DNA of 34,095 nucleotides from Gammaproteobacteria bacterium (GCA_021648525.1 JAKISP010000044.1:1-34095); one strand, 5' to 3'; shown: positions 16,667 through 26,102, numbered from the stretch's first letter. Translations and numbers: made by a program. The notes: generated from the sequence alone by a model not told the origin.

Positions 16667-17434
16667 ATGACAGTCCGGATCAAAACCGCCGAAGAAATCG
16701 AAAAAATGCGTCTCGCAGGGCGACTCGCCGCTGAGGTACTCGAAATGATCGCCCCTTTTGTCCTGCCCGGCGTCACCACTGATGCGCTAAACCAGCGCTG
16801 TCACGAATATATCGTCAACGAACAGCAAGCCATCCCTGCGCCACTCAATTACCACGGTTTTCCTAAATCGATCTGCACCTCAGTCAATCATGTGGTGTGT
16901 CACGGCATACCCAATAATAAGCCACTCAAAGAGGGTGATATCGTCAACATTGATATCACGGTGATTAAAGATGGCTACCACGGCGATACCAGCCAGATGT
17001 TTGGCGTTGGCGAAGTGTCAGAAAAGGCCAGACGCATCATGCGCATCAGCCACGAATGCCTTTTTAAAGGAATTGAGCTGGTTAAACCGGGCACACGTCT
17101 GGGCAATATTGGCTTCGCAATCCAGCACCATGCCGAGACGCTAAAGTGCTCAGTTGTACGTGAATATTGCGGCCACGGCATTGGCACTGGGTTTCATGAA
17201 CAGCCACAGGTTCTGCATTACGGTAAACGCGGTTCAGGTATGCCACTGGAGAAGGGCATGACCTTTACCATCGAGCCAATGATCAATGTCGGTAAACGTC
17301 ACGTTAAATTACTCGATGATGACTGGACCGTGATCACCAAAGACCGCACCCTCACGGCACAATGGGAGCACACCATTCTGGTCACGGATGATGGCTTTGA
17401 AGTGCTCACGAAACGATCCGACGAAAACTTCTAG
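16667..17434 (+). CDS. map: Methionine aminopeptidase type I
   Basis: MAP removes the initiator Met from nascent proteins using two metal ions. The 255-residue protein has the pita-bread fold motifs: IKTAEEIEKMRLAGRLAAEV, YHGFPKSICTSVNHVVCHGIP, the metal-ligand segments VNIDITVIKDGYHGDTSQMF and EYCGHGIGTGFHEQPQVLHY, then GMTFTIEPMINVG and the last ligand in TAQWEHTILVT. ATG start at 16667 with AGGA 6 nt upstream. It is divergent from rpsB, the arrangement also found in E. coli, and glnD follows after 41 nt. Confidence 0.97.
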   Translation: MTVRIKTAEEIEKMRLAGRLAAEVLEMIAPFVLPGVTTDALNQRCHEYIVNEQQAIPAPLNYHGFPKSICTSVNHVVCHGIPNNKPLKEGDIVNIDITVIKDGYHGDTSQMFGVGEVSEKARRIMRISHECLFKGIELVKPGTRLGNIGFAIQHHAETLKCSVVREYCGHGIGTGFHEQPQVLHYGKRGSGMPLEKGMTFTIEPMINVGKRHVKLLDDDWTVITKDRTLTAQWEHTILVTDDGFEVLTKRSDENF

Positions 17435-17475
17435 TTCTTAATTTTATCTTTAAATACAAAGAGTGAGCTGGCCGC

Positions 17476-20109
17476 GTGTTATCAGACCAAATAGCAGAGA
17501 TCGAACGCGCCTTCCAGGCCAATACAACGCTACTGCAAACTTGCAGAGCCAGCACTAAACAAGTAGCCGAGGTGCTGCGCGAATACCTCGATCGCAACAC
17601 CTCGATTACCACCCTGATCCACGCACGTGCCAGTTTCACCGACCACCTGCTGCAACTGGCATGGCAACATTTTATGCCAGCAGACGATAACGGTATCGCG
17701 CTCATTGCGGTCGGTGGGTATGGTCGCGGTGAGCTACACCCCTGCTCCGATGTCGATGTTTTACTATTACTCGCGCAGGAAAACCATCACAACTACCAGC
17801 AAGCGTTAAGCGCGCTCATCACTTTTTTCTGGGACATCGGTCTGGAAATCGGCCACAGTACCCGCACCATCGACGAATGTGTGGATGAGGCGACACGCGA
17901 CATCACCGTCATCACCAACTTGATCGAAACACGCCACGTGGCAGGCCCAGCAGCACTACTGGCGACATTACAGAAGCGCATCGAACCCGATCAGATCTGG
18001 TCAAGCGCCGCATTTTTCGAAGCCAAAGAAGAAGAGCAACGCCTTCGCCATTTAAAATACCATGACGCCGCCTATAACCTGGAACCCAACGTCAAAGAGG
18101 GCCCTGGTGGCCTGCGCGACCTGCAGATGATCTCATGGGTGACACGACGCTATTTTAATTCAGAATCACTTGAAGCCCTCGTCACTCAACAGTTTCTGAC
18201 CCGTGAGGAGTATGATTCGCTGATCGAAGCACGTGACTTTTTATGGCGTGTACGCTTCGTCCTTCACCTGCACACCAAACGCAGTGAAGAGCGCCTGCTA
18301 TTCGACCATCAACAGCATATAGCAAAAGCCTTTGGGCACCTTGATGAAAGTATTAACCGGGCAATAGAAGCCTTCATGAAGGAGTACTACATCCATATCA
18401 TGGAAGTGTCCCGCCTGAATGAAATGTTGTTACAACATTTTCGTGAAGAGATTCTGAGTGACCACAACAGCATCCCTGTTGCCATCAATGATCGTTTTCA
18501 GGTCACCGAAGCCTACCTGGAAGTCACCCGCGATGATGTCTTCAAAAAACATCCGCCAGCCTTGCTCGAACTATTTATGATCCTGACCCAGAGAGCGGAG
18601 ATCAAAGGGGTGCGCGCAGCGACCATTCGTCTGGTACGCAGCCATCGGCACTTAATCGATGATGACTTTCGCAACAACCCTGAATGCCGAGAAAATTTTA
18701 TTACCCTGCTGCGCCAGTCACATGGTATCACCCACCAGTTACGCCGCATGAATCGTTACGGTCTACTCGCCAGATACATCCCGGCGTTTGGTGATATCGT
18801 CGGCCAGATGCAGCACGATATGTTTCACGTTTACACGGTCGATGAACATACCCTCAATGTGCTGCGTAATGTGCGACGCTTTACCGTACCCGCCTTTTGC
18901 GATGAGTTCCCCAACTGCAGCAAAATTATCCTGCAGCTTAAAAAACTGGAGTTACTCTATCTTGGCGCACTGTTTCACGATATCGCCAAAGGGCGTGGTG
19001 GTGATCATTCACAACTAGGGAAAGAAGATGCCTACGTTTTTTGTCAGCACCACGGCCTGAGCGAACAGGACTCAAACATCGTCTCATGGCTGGTTCAGAG
19101 CCATCTGATCATGTCGGTCACTGCACAACGACGTGATATCAGCGACCCAGATGTAATCGCCGAATTTGCCGCCATTGTCAAAACACAAACTCGCCTCGAT
19201 TACCTCTACCTGCTCACCGTCGCTGATATTCGTGGCACCGATCCAAACCTATGGAACAACTGGAAAGACTCGCTCCTGTTCAGCCTTTACAACAGCACCA
19301 AGCAGGCGCTACGACGCGGGCTTGATAAACAAGTTGATAAATCCGAGTGGGTTATCGGCCGTCAAAAAGAATCACTCGCGCTCCTCACGCAACATGACCA
19401 CGCCCAGATTGATGCGTTGTGGCAGCAGCTCGATGACGACTATTTTTTACGCCATAGCGCCAGTGAAATTGCATGGCACAGTAACGAAATTCTCAATAGC
19501 AATGTAACATCAACACCGCTAATCGCAATACATTCAGATAGCGAACAGGGTGGCACCAAAATTTTCATCTATGCAAGCGATGAAGAGAACCTCTTCGCCA
19601 ACACCGCCATTGCACTGGACCAGCTCAACCTGAACATTATCGATGCACGCATTATTACCGCAAAAAATGGCTTCACACTCAATACTTATATCGTGCTTGA
19701 GCATGATGGCAACCCGATCACTGACACCCGCCGCATCGACAACATTGGCACGACCCTGAAACGGATTATCGGCCAGAATAAATTATCAGCACTACCAACA
19801 GCACGTCGCCTGACGCGCCGCCAGAAACACTTCAACAACACCGCCACCCGATTGAATTTTTTCAGCGAACCAAACAGTGCTATCACCGTGATGGAGCTGA
19901 TCACTAGTGATCGCCCCGGCCTGTTATCACTCATTGGTAAGGTATTTGTGGAATGTAACGTTAAAGTTCATAACGCAAAAATCGGCACCTTTGGCGAGCA
20001 TGTTGAAGATATTTTTTACATTAGCGATAAAAATGACCAGCCAATCAGTGATGTCAATCAGATTAAAGCGCTACGAAAATCATTATTCAAAGCACTGGAT
20101 AATAACTGA
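17476..20109 (+). CDS. glnD: Bifunctional PII uridylyltransferase/uridylyl-removing enzyme
   Basis: GlnD senses glutamine and uridylylates or deuridylylates PII (GlnB/GlnK), setting glutamine synthetase activity. The 877-residue protein has all four expected parts: a nucleotidyltransferase site GGYGRGELHPCSDVDVL at 80-96, the linker helical region with EGPGGLRDLQ, an HD domain with His501-Asp502 (GALFHDIAKGRGGDHSQLG), and two ACT domains near 695-770 and 803-877 (second: VMELITSDRPGLLSLIGKVF). GTG start at 17476 is preceded by GAGTGAG. Downstream of map as in enterics, but dapD does not follow. Confidence 0.96.
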   Translation: MLSDQIAEIERAFQANTTLLQTCRASTKQVAEVLREYLDRNTSITTLIHARASFTDHLLQLAWQHFMPADDNGIALIAVGGYGRGELHPCSDVDVLLLLAQENHHNYQQALSALITFFWDIGLEIGHSTRTIDECVDEATRDITVITNLIETRHVAGPAALLATLQKRIEPDQIWSSAAFFEAKEEEQRLRHLKYHDAAYNLEPNVKEGPGGLRDLQMISWVTRRYFNSESLEALVTQQFLTREEYDSLIEARDFLWRVRFVLHLHTKRSEERLLFDHQQHIAKAFGHLDESINRAIEAFMKEYYIHIMEVSRLNEMLLQHFREEILSDHNSIPVAINDRFQVTEAYLEVTRDDVFKKHPPALLELFMILTQRAEIKGVRAATIRLVRSHRHLIDDDFRNNPECRENFITLLRQSHGITHQLRRMNRYGLLARYIPAFGDIVGQMQHDMFHVYTVDEHTLNVLRNVRRFTVPAFCDEFPNCSKIILQLKKLELLYLGALFHDIAKGRGGDHSQLGKEDAYVFCQHHGLSEQDSNIVSWLVQSHLIMSVTAQRRDISDPDVIAEFAAIVKTQTRLDYLYLLTVADIRGTDPNLWNNWKDSLLFSLYNSTKQALRRGLDKQVDKSEWVIGRQKESLALLTQHDHAQIDALWQQLDDDYFLRHSASEIAWHSNEILNSNVTSTPLIAIHSDSEQGGTKIFIYASDEENLFANTAIALDQLNLNIIDARIITAKNGFTLNTYIVLEHDGNPITDTRRIDNIGTTLKRIIGQNKLSALPTARRLTRRQKHFNNTATRLNFFSEPNSAITVMELITSDRPGLLSLIGKVFVECNVKVHNAKIGTFGEHVEDIFYISDKNDQPISDVNQIKALRKSLFKALDNN

Positions 20110-20139
20110 CCAGAAAACATACGGAGCACAACCTCTGTT

Positions 20140-20796
20140 ATGCTAACGCACATGCCATCAACACCCGACAATAACTCACCACCATCAGACAATACAAAAC
20201 CACCGGTCCTTACCTCACTACTGAAAAATGGGGAACTACCATTAGCACTCTGCGCCATCGCACTGCTTATTCAGCTCGGCGGCAATGAGGCTAGCCTCTG
20301 GTTACGCTACGACCGAGAAGGGATTTTAGACGGTGAAGTGTGGCGTATTATCACAGGCCACCTGGTTCACCTCGGTTGGCCACATCTGTTAATGAACCTG
20401 ACGGGATTGATTCTGATCTGGCTTCTTTTTGGCCACCTCATCAAACGCAACAGCTGGCTTATCATCTTCATTATCAGCACCATCGGCATTAGCGCGGGGA
20501 TGATGCTCTTCAACCCAGAGCTCAAATGGTACGTAGGTCTCTCTGGTGTTCTGCACGGTATGTTTGTTGCGGGCGCTATCGTTAGTATAAAAGCCGGTTA
20601 TCGTGCGGAATGGCTACTGCTGCTACTGCTAACTGGCAAGCTGGCATGGGAGCAGATGGTCGGCCCACTGCCCGGCAGTGCCGAATTTGCAGGCGGTAAT
20701 GTGATTGTCGATGCCCACCTTTATGGTGCCATCAGTGGTCTACTTATTTCACTCGCACTGATCATATACCACTCATCTCACCGACAAACGGCGTAG
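20140..20796 (+). CDS. Rhombosortase-like intramembrane serine protease
   Basis: This 218-residue rhomboid-superfamily membrane protein has a short Pro/Ser-rich N-terminus and about six membrane segments. It has the rhombosortase pattern: WRIITGHLVHLGWPHLLMN at about 68-86, the catalytic Ser135 in GLSGVLHG, and His193 in DAHLYGAISG. Rhombosortases (RrtA) process proteins carrying a C-terminal GlyGly-CTERM anchor. No such C-terminus is present among the proteins of this window, so substrates must lie elsewhere. The ATG at 20140 is 30 nt past glnD, with GGAG about 14 nt upstream; an ATG at 20152 is possible. The next gene starts 2 nt after the stop. Confidence 0.8.
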   Translation: MLTHMPSTPDNNSPPSDNTKPPVLTSLLKNGELPLALCAIALLIQLGGNEASLWLRYDREGILDGEVWRIITGHLVHLGWPHLLMNLTGLILIWLLFGHLIKRNSWLIIFIISTIGISAGMMLFNPELKWYVGLSGVLHGMFVAGAIVSIKAGYRAEWLLLLLLTGKLAWEQMVGPLPGSAEFAGGNVIVDAHLYGAISGLLISLALIIYHSSHRQTA

Positions 20797-20798
20797 GC

Positions 20799-21311
20799 TT
20801 GCAACTTAAATCGAAAAATCGGATACCGATGACCGCGATCATCACGGTCGTTGCTATTACAATAAGTCTCAATGGCTGCGGCACCCTGCCCAATAGATTA
20901 GACCATGCGCCCCCCCTGCAAGCAGGCAAAAAAAGCCATCACCCAGACAAAATAAAAACACAACTCTATGCCCAGTATAACGAGTGGAAAGGGGTTCGTT
21001 ATCAATTAGGCGGCTTAAGTAAAAAAGGGATCGACTGCTCTGGTTTTGTCAGTATCACATTCAAAGAAAAGTTGGGTATCCCACTTCCCAGAAGCACTCA
21101 ACAACAGGCCAGACAAGGTGTTGAAATTCCTCGTTCTCAGCTTAAAGCAGGTGATTTAGTGTTTTTCAAAACCAGGCCTGACGTTCGCCATGTTGGCATC
21201 TATATCGAGAACGGGCAGTTTTTACACGCTTCCACCAGCAAGGGGGTGATAATTTCAACCATCAACAACAGCTACTGGCAGAAACGCTACTGGAAAGCGA
21301 CTCGGCTATAG
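20799..21311 (+). CDS. NlpC/P60-family cell-wall lipoprotein
   Basis: A likely peptidoglycan-cleaving D,L-endopeptidase lipoprotein of 170 residues. The signal peptide ends in a lipobox ISLNGC with lipidated Cys27. The NlpC/P60 domain covers about 55-168: WKGVRYQLGGLSKKGIDCSG with catalytic Cys80, LPRSTQQQA, LKAGDLVFF, catalytic His131 in RHVGIYI, and FLHAST. The TTG at 20799 is chosen because it provides the charged n-region (KSKNR). The ATG at 20829 has GGAT upstream, but the signal peptide would then lack any positive charge. It overlaps functionally with Spr/MepS-type enzymes; the exact cut site is unknown. It starts 2 nt after the rhombosortase-like gene and is probably co-transcribed with it. 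Confidence 0.88.
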   Translation: MQLKSKNRIPMTAIITVVAITISLNGCGTLPNRLDHAPPLQAGKKSHHPDKIKTQLYAQYNEWKGVRYQLGGLSKKGIDCSGFVSITFKEKLGIPLPRSTQQQARQGVEIPRSQLKAGDLVFFKTRPDVRHVGIYIENGQFLHASTSKGVIISTINNSYWQKRYWKATRL

Positions 21312-21417
21312 TATTATAGTGCAGCACATCGGCACTTAACTAATGTTAATATCACCTTTGATGGCATATTTTTAACTGGCATTGTCGCGGCACTACTGGC
21401 GTAGTATTTTAAGCATC

Positions 21418-22260
21418 ATGACTATTAAACAAAGACAGACCATTTTGATCACCGGTTGCTCCAGCGGCATCGGGCTATGTGTCGCAGAAGCTTTGCATAA
21501 GCGCGGCTATCAGGTCTTCGCCACGGCGCGTAAACAGGTTGATGTCGAGCGACTCAAAGGATCCGGTTTAAATGCGCTACTGCTCGACCTCGATGACAGC
21601 GAGTCGATCAGGCTCGCGGTTGATACAGTATTGAGCCAGACCGATGGTAAACTCGATGCGCTCTTTAACAATGCAGCCTATGGCCAACCCGGCGCAGTGG
21701 AAGACCTGAGCCGTGAAGTGCTGCGCGCTCAATTTGAAACCAACCTGTTTGGCACCCATGAACTCACCAACCTGATTATCCCGGTGATGCGCAAACAGGG
21801 GCATGGCCGCATCATCCAGAACAGCTCGGTACTCGGGCTATCAGCGCTACCACTTCGCGGTGCCTACAACGCCAGCAAGTTTGCACTGGAAGGTCTCACC
21901 GACACGCTACGGCTGGAACTACGCAATACCAACATCCACATCTCGTTGATCGAACCCGGCCCGATCATCAGTCGCTTTCGTGCCAATTCCCATCAAAAAT
22001 TCCTGCAGACAATCGACGCTGACAACAGCCCATTCAGCGATACCTACCACGCCATGATCTCGCGTCTCATCAAACCCGGCCCAGCGGCACCCTTTACATT
22101 GCCACCAGAGGCAGTGCTTAAAAAGGTGATCCACGCGCTGGAGAGTCCACGCCCGCAGATCCGCTATTTCGTCACCGTCCCCACCTACCTCTTCGCCACA
22201 CTGCGCCGCCTGCTGCCATTTCGCGCACTCGACTGGGTGTTGGCACGCGTATCCGGCTAA
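21418..22260 (+). CDS. Short-chain dehydrogenase/reductase
   Basis: A classical SDR of 280 residues: the NAD(P)-binding TGCSSGIG at 12-19, NNAA at 84-87, catalytic Ser137 and the Tyr150-x3-Lys154 pair (YNASK), then EPGPI after the active site. The substrate cannot be told; similar proteins act on lipids, retinol-like alcohols or sugars. The C-terminus is longer than usual and basic/hydrophobic (FATLRRLLPFRALDWVLARV), which could associate with the membrane. The ATG at 21418 is chosen over an open frame from 21382 because MTIKQRQTILITG is the normal SDR beginning. The 106-nt gap upstream shows no clear terminator. Confidence 0.88.
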   Translation: MTIKQRQTILITGCSSGIGLCVAEALHKRGYQVFATARKQVDVERLKGSGLNALLLDLDDSESIRLAVDTVLSQTDGKLDALFNNAAYGQPGAVEDLSREVLRAQFETNLFGTHELTNLIIPVMRKQGHGRIIQNSSVLGLSALPLRGAYNASKFALEGLTDTLRLELRNTNIHISLIEPGPIISRFRANSHQKFLQTIDADNSPFSDTYHAMISRLIKPGPAAPFTLPPEAVLKKVIHALESPRPQIRYFVTVPTYLFATLRRLLPFRALDWVLARVSG

Positions 22261-22349
22261 GAAAACCGCTAAGTAACAAATCAAGGGTGAGCTGACCAGT
22301 GACTATTTCATTGTTCATTATGCTGAATAGTCCCCATTTTCAGTTCCCA

Positions 22350-22379
22350 TTTCGGGTATAACCCGCTTTCGGGTATAAT
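22350..22379 (+). promoter_or_regulatory. acnA: Tandem TTTCGGGTATAA repeat with -10 box upstream of acnA
   Basis: The 12-mer TTTCGGGTATAA occurs at 22350-22361 and again at 22367-22378, 17 bp apart start to start. The second copy ends in a perfect TATAAT (22374-22379), about 60 nt upstream of the acnA start. The first copy lies where a -35 would be, but that hexamer does not match TTGACA. The duplicate may be an activator or repressor site. Confidence 0.5.
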
Positions 22380-22437
22380 CAGCAACCAATTGAATGTAAC
22401 CGACCGTATTCCATGCGGTTTTACGAGCTGAGAATAT

Positions 22438-25230
22438 ATGACACAAACCAATAGCTTCAATACTGAAACCACCCTGACCGTTAACGACAAGCAGTACAGC
22501 TACCACTCGCTGGCCACACTGCAAAACGCCAATATTGGCGACGTTAACCGCCTGCCCTTTTCACTGCGCATCCTGCTAGAAAACCTGTTACGTCAGGAAG
22601 ATGGGATGACGGTCAGCAAAGAGGATATCGAAGCATTGGTAAAATGGGACGCCAAAGCCGCGCCTGATAAAGAGATTTTCTTTATGCCAGCACGTGTTTT
22701 ATTACAGGATTTTACCGGCGTACCGGCGGTTGCCGATCTTGCAGCGATGCGCAATGCCGTTGCCCGCCTCGGCGGTGACCCGCAGAAAATCAATCCATTC
22801 ACCCCGGCTGATCTGGTGATCGATCACTCAGTACAGGTCGACAGTTTCGGCAGCCACGACTCTTTTCGCATCAATGCAGCGCATGAACTTGAACGTAACC
22901 GCGAGCGTTATAAGTTTCTACGCTGGGGACAGAACTCACTGAATAACTTCCGCGTAGTACCACCGGATAACGGCATCGTGCATCAGATCAACCTCGAACA
23001 CCTTGCCCCGGTTGCGATGACGACAGAACGCAACGGCGCCACCTGGGTCTACCCAGACACACTGATTGGTACCGATTCACACAGCACCATGATCAACGGT
23101 CTGGGCGTGTTGGGCTGGGGTGTTGGCGGTATCGAAGCTGAAGCAGCGCTACTGGGTCAGCCGTGCTCGTTACTGATTCCACAGGTGGTTGGCTTCCGTC
23201 TCGACGGCATCCCAGCCGCTGGCGTGACCTCAACGGATATCGTTTTAACCATCACACAAAAACTGCGTGCGCATGGCGTGGTGGGTAAGTTTGTTGAATT
23301 TTACGGCCCCGGCCTTGCACACCTGACACTGGCAGATCGCGCCACCATCGCCAACATGGCACCCGAATACGGCGCTACCTGCGGCCTCTTTCCAATCGAT
23401 GAAAAAACCACTGAATATCTACAGATCTCGGGTCGTGGCGATAACGTCGCGCTCGTTGAGGCTTACTATAAAGCACAGGGAATGTGGTACTCACCTGAGC
23501 AGACAACACCAGACTATTCAGCAGAACTGACCTTTGACCTCGGCAGTGTTGAAGCGTGCCTTGCAGGACCAAGTCGCCCACAGGATCGCGTCACGCTCAG
23601 TAGCGTACGCGAATCATTCCGCGAAGCACTAATCCAGCAGCTGCAGCAGAAAGACGACACGATCGATCAGGCTGCCGCCAGCCAGTGGCAGAACGACCAC
23701 GGTCAGAAAATGATGACCAGCCCAGAACTGGCAACTGATGTTGCGGAATCAACACACGCCTTTGAAACCAGCGTACCTGTTAAGCAAGCTAATGGGGAAG
23801 CGTACAACCTGGGCCACGGCTCGGTCGTGATCGCATCGATCACCAGCTGTACCAACACCTCAAACCCTGGCGTGATGATGGCCGCGGGTCTGCTCGCACG
23901 CAACGCGGTCAAACGCGGCCTGCGCAGCAAACCATGGGTTAAAACCAGCCTCGCACCCGGCTCCAGAGTGGTCACTGACTACCTGAAAGACGCAGGTCTG
24001 ATGGAGTCGATGGAAGCATTAAACTTTCACCTCGTCGGCTACGGCTGTGCCACCTGCATCGGTAACAGTGGCCCACTGCCAACGCACATCACCGATGCGA
24101 TTAACAGCGGCGACCTCGCAGTGGGCGCAGTGCTTTCCGGCAACCGTAACTTTGAAGGCCGCGTTAACGCCCATGTACGCGCCAACTATCTTGCATCACC
24201 ACCACTGGTCGTTGCATACGCACTGGCAGGTAACCTGAACCTTGACCTTGCACGCGATCCGCTCGGTAATGACGACAACGGCGAGCCGGTCTACCTCAAA
24301 GATATCTGGCCAACACAGAAAGAAATTGCTGCCGTGATACAGAAACATGTTGGTGCCGAACAGTTTGACCGCAGCTACGCAGACATATTTAAAGGTGACA
24401 AAGAGTGGAACGCGCTTGATGTGCCTGAAGGCGACCTGTTCCAGTGGCAGGATGATTCCACTTATATTAAAGAACCACCATTTTTTAACGACCTGACACC
24501 CACGCCTGCGCCACTAACCGATATCAGCGGCGCACGAGTACTGGCAATGTTAGGTGACTCGGTGACCACCGATCACATCTCACCCGCCGGCTCAATTGCC
24601 GAAGGCAGCCCAGCGGCCAACTACCTGATTGAGCAAGGTGTGGCACAGAAAGACTTCAACTCTTACGGCTCACGTCGTGGTAACCATGAAGTGATGATGC
24701 GTGGCACCTTCGCCAACATTCGTCTGCGCAACCTGCTCGCACCGGGTACCGAAGGCGGCGTCACACGCCATCTGCCGGAAGGCACTGCCATGTCAATCTA
24801 CGATGCCTCTGCCAAATACCTGGCCGCTGGCACACAATTGATGGTACTGGCGGGCAAAGAGTACGGCACCGGCTCTTCACGTGACTGGGCAGCCAAAGGG
24901 CCTAAACTGCTCGGCATTAACGCCGTGATTGCAGAAAGCTTTGAGCGTATTCACCGCTCTAATCTGGTCGGCATGGGCATCTTACCCATGCAATTTAAAG
25001 CAGGAGATAGCGCTGCGAGTCTGGGACTAACAGGTGAAGAGACCTTCGCTATCGCAGGCCTCAATGAGCTGACGCCAGGACAGATGCTCGAAGTGGTCGC
25101 CACCTCAGCTGATGGTTCAAGCAAAACATTTGCCGTGCTAACACGTATCGACACTGCCAATGAAATTGAATACTTCCGTCACGGCGGCATCCTCTCTTAC
25201 GTGTTACGCCAGACCCTCGCCACCTCTTAA
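22438..25230 (+). CDS. acnA: Aconitate hydratase A
   Basis: AcnA isomerises citrate to isocitrate in the TCA cycle via a [4Fe-4S] cluster, and apo-AcnA can bind mRNA. The 930-residue protein is AcnA/IRP type rather than AcnB. Seen: LPFSLRILLENLLR, IGTDSHSTMINGLGVLGWGVGG, cluster ligands Cys471 (SITSCTNTSNP) and Cys537/Cys540 (YGCATCIGN), LSGNRNFEGRV, the DSVTTDHISPAG start of the swivel domain and KEYGTGSSRDWAAKGP. ATG start at 22438. The coding sequence is followed directly by a strong intrinsic terminator at 25252-25284. Confidence 0.97.
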   Translation: MTQTNSFNTETTLTVNDKQYSYHSLATLQNANIGDVNRLPFSLRILLENLLRQEDGMTVSKEDIEALVKWDAKAAPDKEIFFMPARVLLQDFTGVPAVADLAAMRNAVARLGGDPQKINPFTPADLVIDHSVQVDSFGSHDSFRINAAHELERNRERYKFLRWGQNSLNNFRVVPPDNGIVHQINLEHLAPVAMTTERNGATWVYPDTLIGTDSHSTMINGLGVLGWGVGGIEAEAALLGQPCSLLIPQVVGFRLDGIPAAGVTSTDIVLTITQKLRAHGVVGKFVEFYGPGLAHLTLADRATIANMAPEYGATCGLFPIDEKTTEYLQISGRGDNVALVEAYYKAQGMWYSPEQTTPDYSAELTFDLGSVEACLAGPSRPQDRVTLSSVRESFREALIQQLQQKDDTIDQAAASQWQNDHGQKMMTSPELATDVAESTHAFETSVPVKQANGEAYNLGHGSVVIASITSCTNTSNPGVMMAAGLLARNAVKRGLRSKPWVKTSLAPGSRVVTDYLKDAGLMESMEALNFHLVGYGCATCIGNSGPLPTHITDAINSGDLAVGAVLSGNRNFEGRVNAHVRANYLASPPLVVAYALAGNLNLDLARDPLGNDDNGEPVYLKDIWPTQKEIAAVIQKHVGAEQFDRSYADIFKGDKEWNALDVPEGDLFQWQDDSTYIKEPPFFNDLTPTPAPLTDISGARVLAMLGDSVTTDHISPAGSIAEGSPAANYLIEQGVAQKDFNSYGSRRGNHEVMMRGTFANIRLRNLLAPGTEGGVTRHLPEGTAMSIYDASAKYLAAGTQLMVLAGKEYGTGSSRDWAAKGPKLLGINAVIAESFERIHRSNLVGMGILPMQFKAGDSAASLGLTGEETFAIAGLNELTPGQMLEVVATSADGSSKTFAVLTRIDTANEIEYFRHGGILSYVLRQTLATS

Positions 25231-25231
25231 C

Positions 25232-26008
25232 GTGACACCACGTAGCGTGGCAAAAGCGCTGAGCATTCTGCTCAGCGCTTTTTTAGCGTCAGGTGCTCAC
25301 GCCATCGTCAACATTGAAGAAGTGCGTGGTCAACAGCAAGCGGATGGATTAATGGGTAATGCCAGCCTCTCAATTAGCGGAGACTCCGGTAATACCAGCA
25401 AATCAAATGTCAGTGCCAGCAGTCAACTCTTCTGGCAACATGGCAATGTCACAAAATTGATCGCAGCCAGTTACCGTTACGGCGAAAATAGTCGCAATCG
25501 CAACACCAATAAGGGCTTTATTCACCTGCGCTATATCAAGCAGCAAACCCCCGCGAGGGCGCTAGAGGTATTCACTCAGGCCGCCCGCAATGAATTCTCT
25601 CGCCTCTCACTACGAACACTCATCGGTGCGGGCACCCGTCTGACACTGCATAAAAACAGCCATAATGCCGTCCACCTCGGAGCAGGCGCTTTCTATCTAA
25701 AAGAGACCCTGGAAACACGCCCCAGTCTCTTAGATGGTGGCACTGAAAAATTCTGGAGAGGTAATTTCTACCTTGCCCTGTACTACCAGATTAATCAGCA
25801 GGCACACATTGTCAGCACCACTTACTACCAACCCGCGCTTAATGGTGTCAGTGATTTCCGCATTCTCGAAGAAGGCAGCCTCAAAATAAAACTCACCGAA
25901 ACACTTAACTTTACACTCACACTAGCACTCACTCATGACAACGAACCACCTCAAACCGTTGAAAAAACAGATGTAAATTACAAAACTGGAATTGAATATC
26001 GATTTTAA
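25232..26008 (+). CDS. Outer-membrane beta-barrel protein, DUF481-like
   Basis: A 258-residue exported protein of the DUF481 (YdiY-like) type. It has a signal peptide ending SGAHA, then short amphipathic beta-strands throughout (LSISGDSGNTSKSNVSASSQ, IAASYRYGEN, FTQAARNEFSRLSLRTLIG, GAGAFYLKE) and a final strand ending TGIEYRF, with the terminal Phe of outer-membrane proteins. No ATG is available, so GTG at 25232 (one base after acnA's stop) or GTG at 25247 must serve; neither has a visible ribosome-binding site. The signal-peptide codons coincide with the acnA terminator, which is highly unusual. Function is unknown; the family is sometimes acid- or salt-induced. Confidence 0.7.
   Translation: MTPRSVAKALSILLSAFLASGAHAIVNIEEVRGQQQADGLMGNASLSISGDSGNTSKSNVSASSQLFWQHGNVTKLIAASYRYGENSRNRNTNKGFIHLRYIKQQTPARALEVFTQAARNEFSRLSLRTLIGAGTRLTLHKNSHNAVHLGAGAFYLKETLETRPSLLDGGTEKFWRGNFYLALYYQINQQAHIVSTTYYQPALNGVSDFRILEEGSLKIKLTETLNFTLTLALTHDNEPPQTVEKTDVNYKTGIEYRF
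25252..25284 (+). terminator. Strong intrinsic terminator after acnA, inside the next signal peptide
   Basis: AAAAGCGCTGAGC (25252-25264) pairs perfectly with GCTCAGCGCTTTT (25270-25282) around a 5-nt loop and runs into a T-tract at 25279-25284. Ten pairs of the stem are GC-rich. It begins 22 nt past the acnA stop, a textbook position, yet encodes KALSILLSAFL of the downstream protein's signal peptide. Confidence 0.8.
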
Positions 26009-26085
26009 TCTGCACAGAATTTATAGCTAACATTCGAAGTACCTGCTCACCTGTCAATTTTATGGCGAGATAATATCCCCCAGCG

Positions 26086-26102
26086 TATAATCAATGTATA
26101 AT
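26086..26102 (+). promoter_or_regulatory. Two consecutive TATAAT boxes upstream of the PilZ gene
   Basis: Perfect TATAAT at 26086-26091 and at 26097-26102, 54 nt or more before the start codon. For the first, TGGCGA lies at a 17-bp spacing as a poor -35 match. One of the two is a plausible -10 for the gene that follows. Confidence 0.4.
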
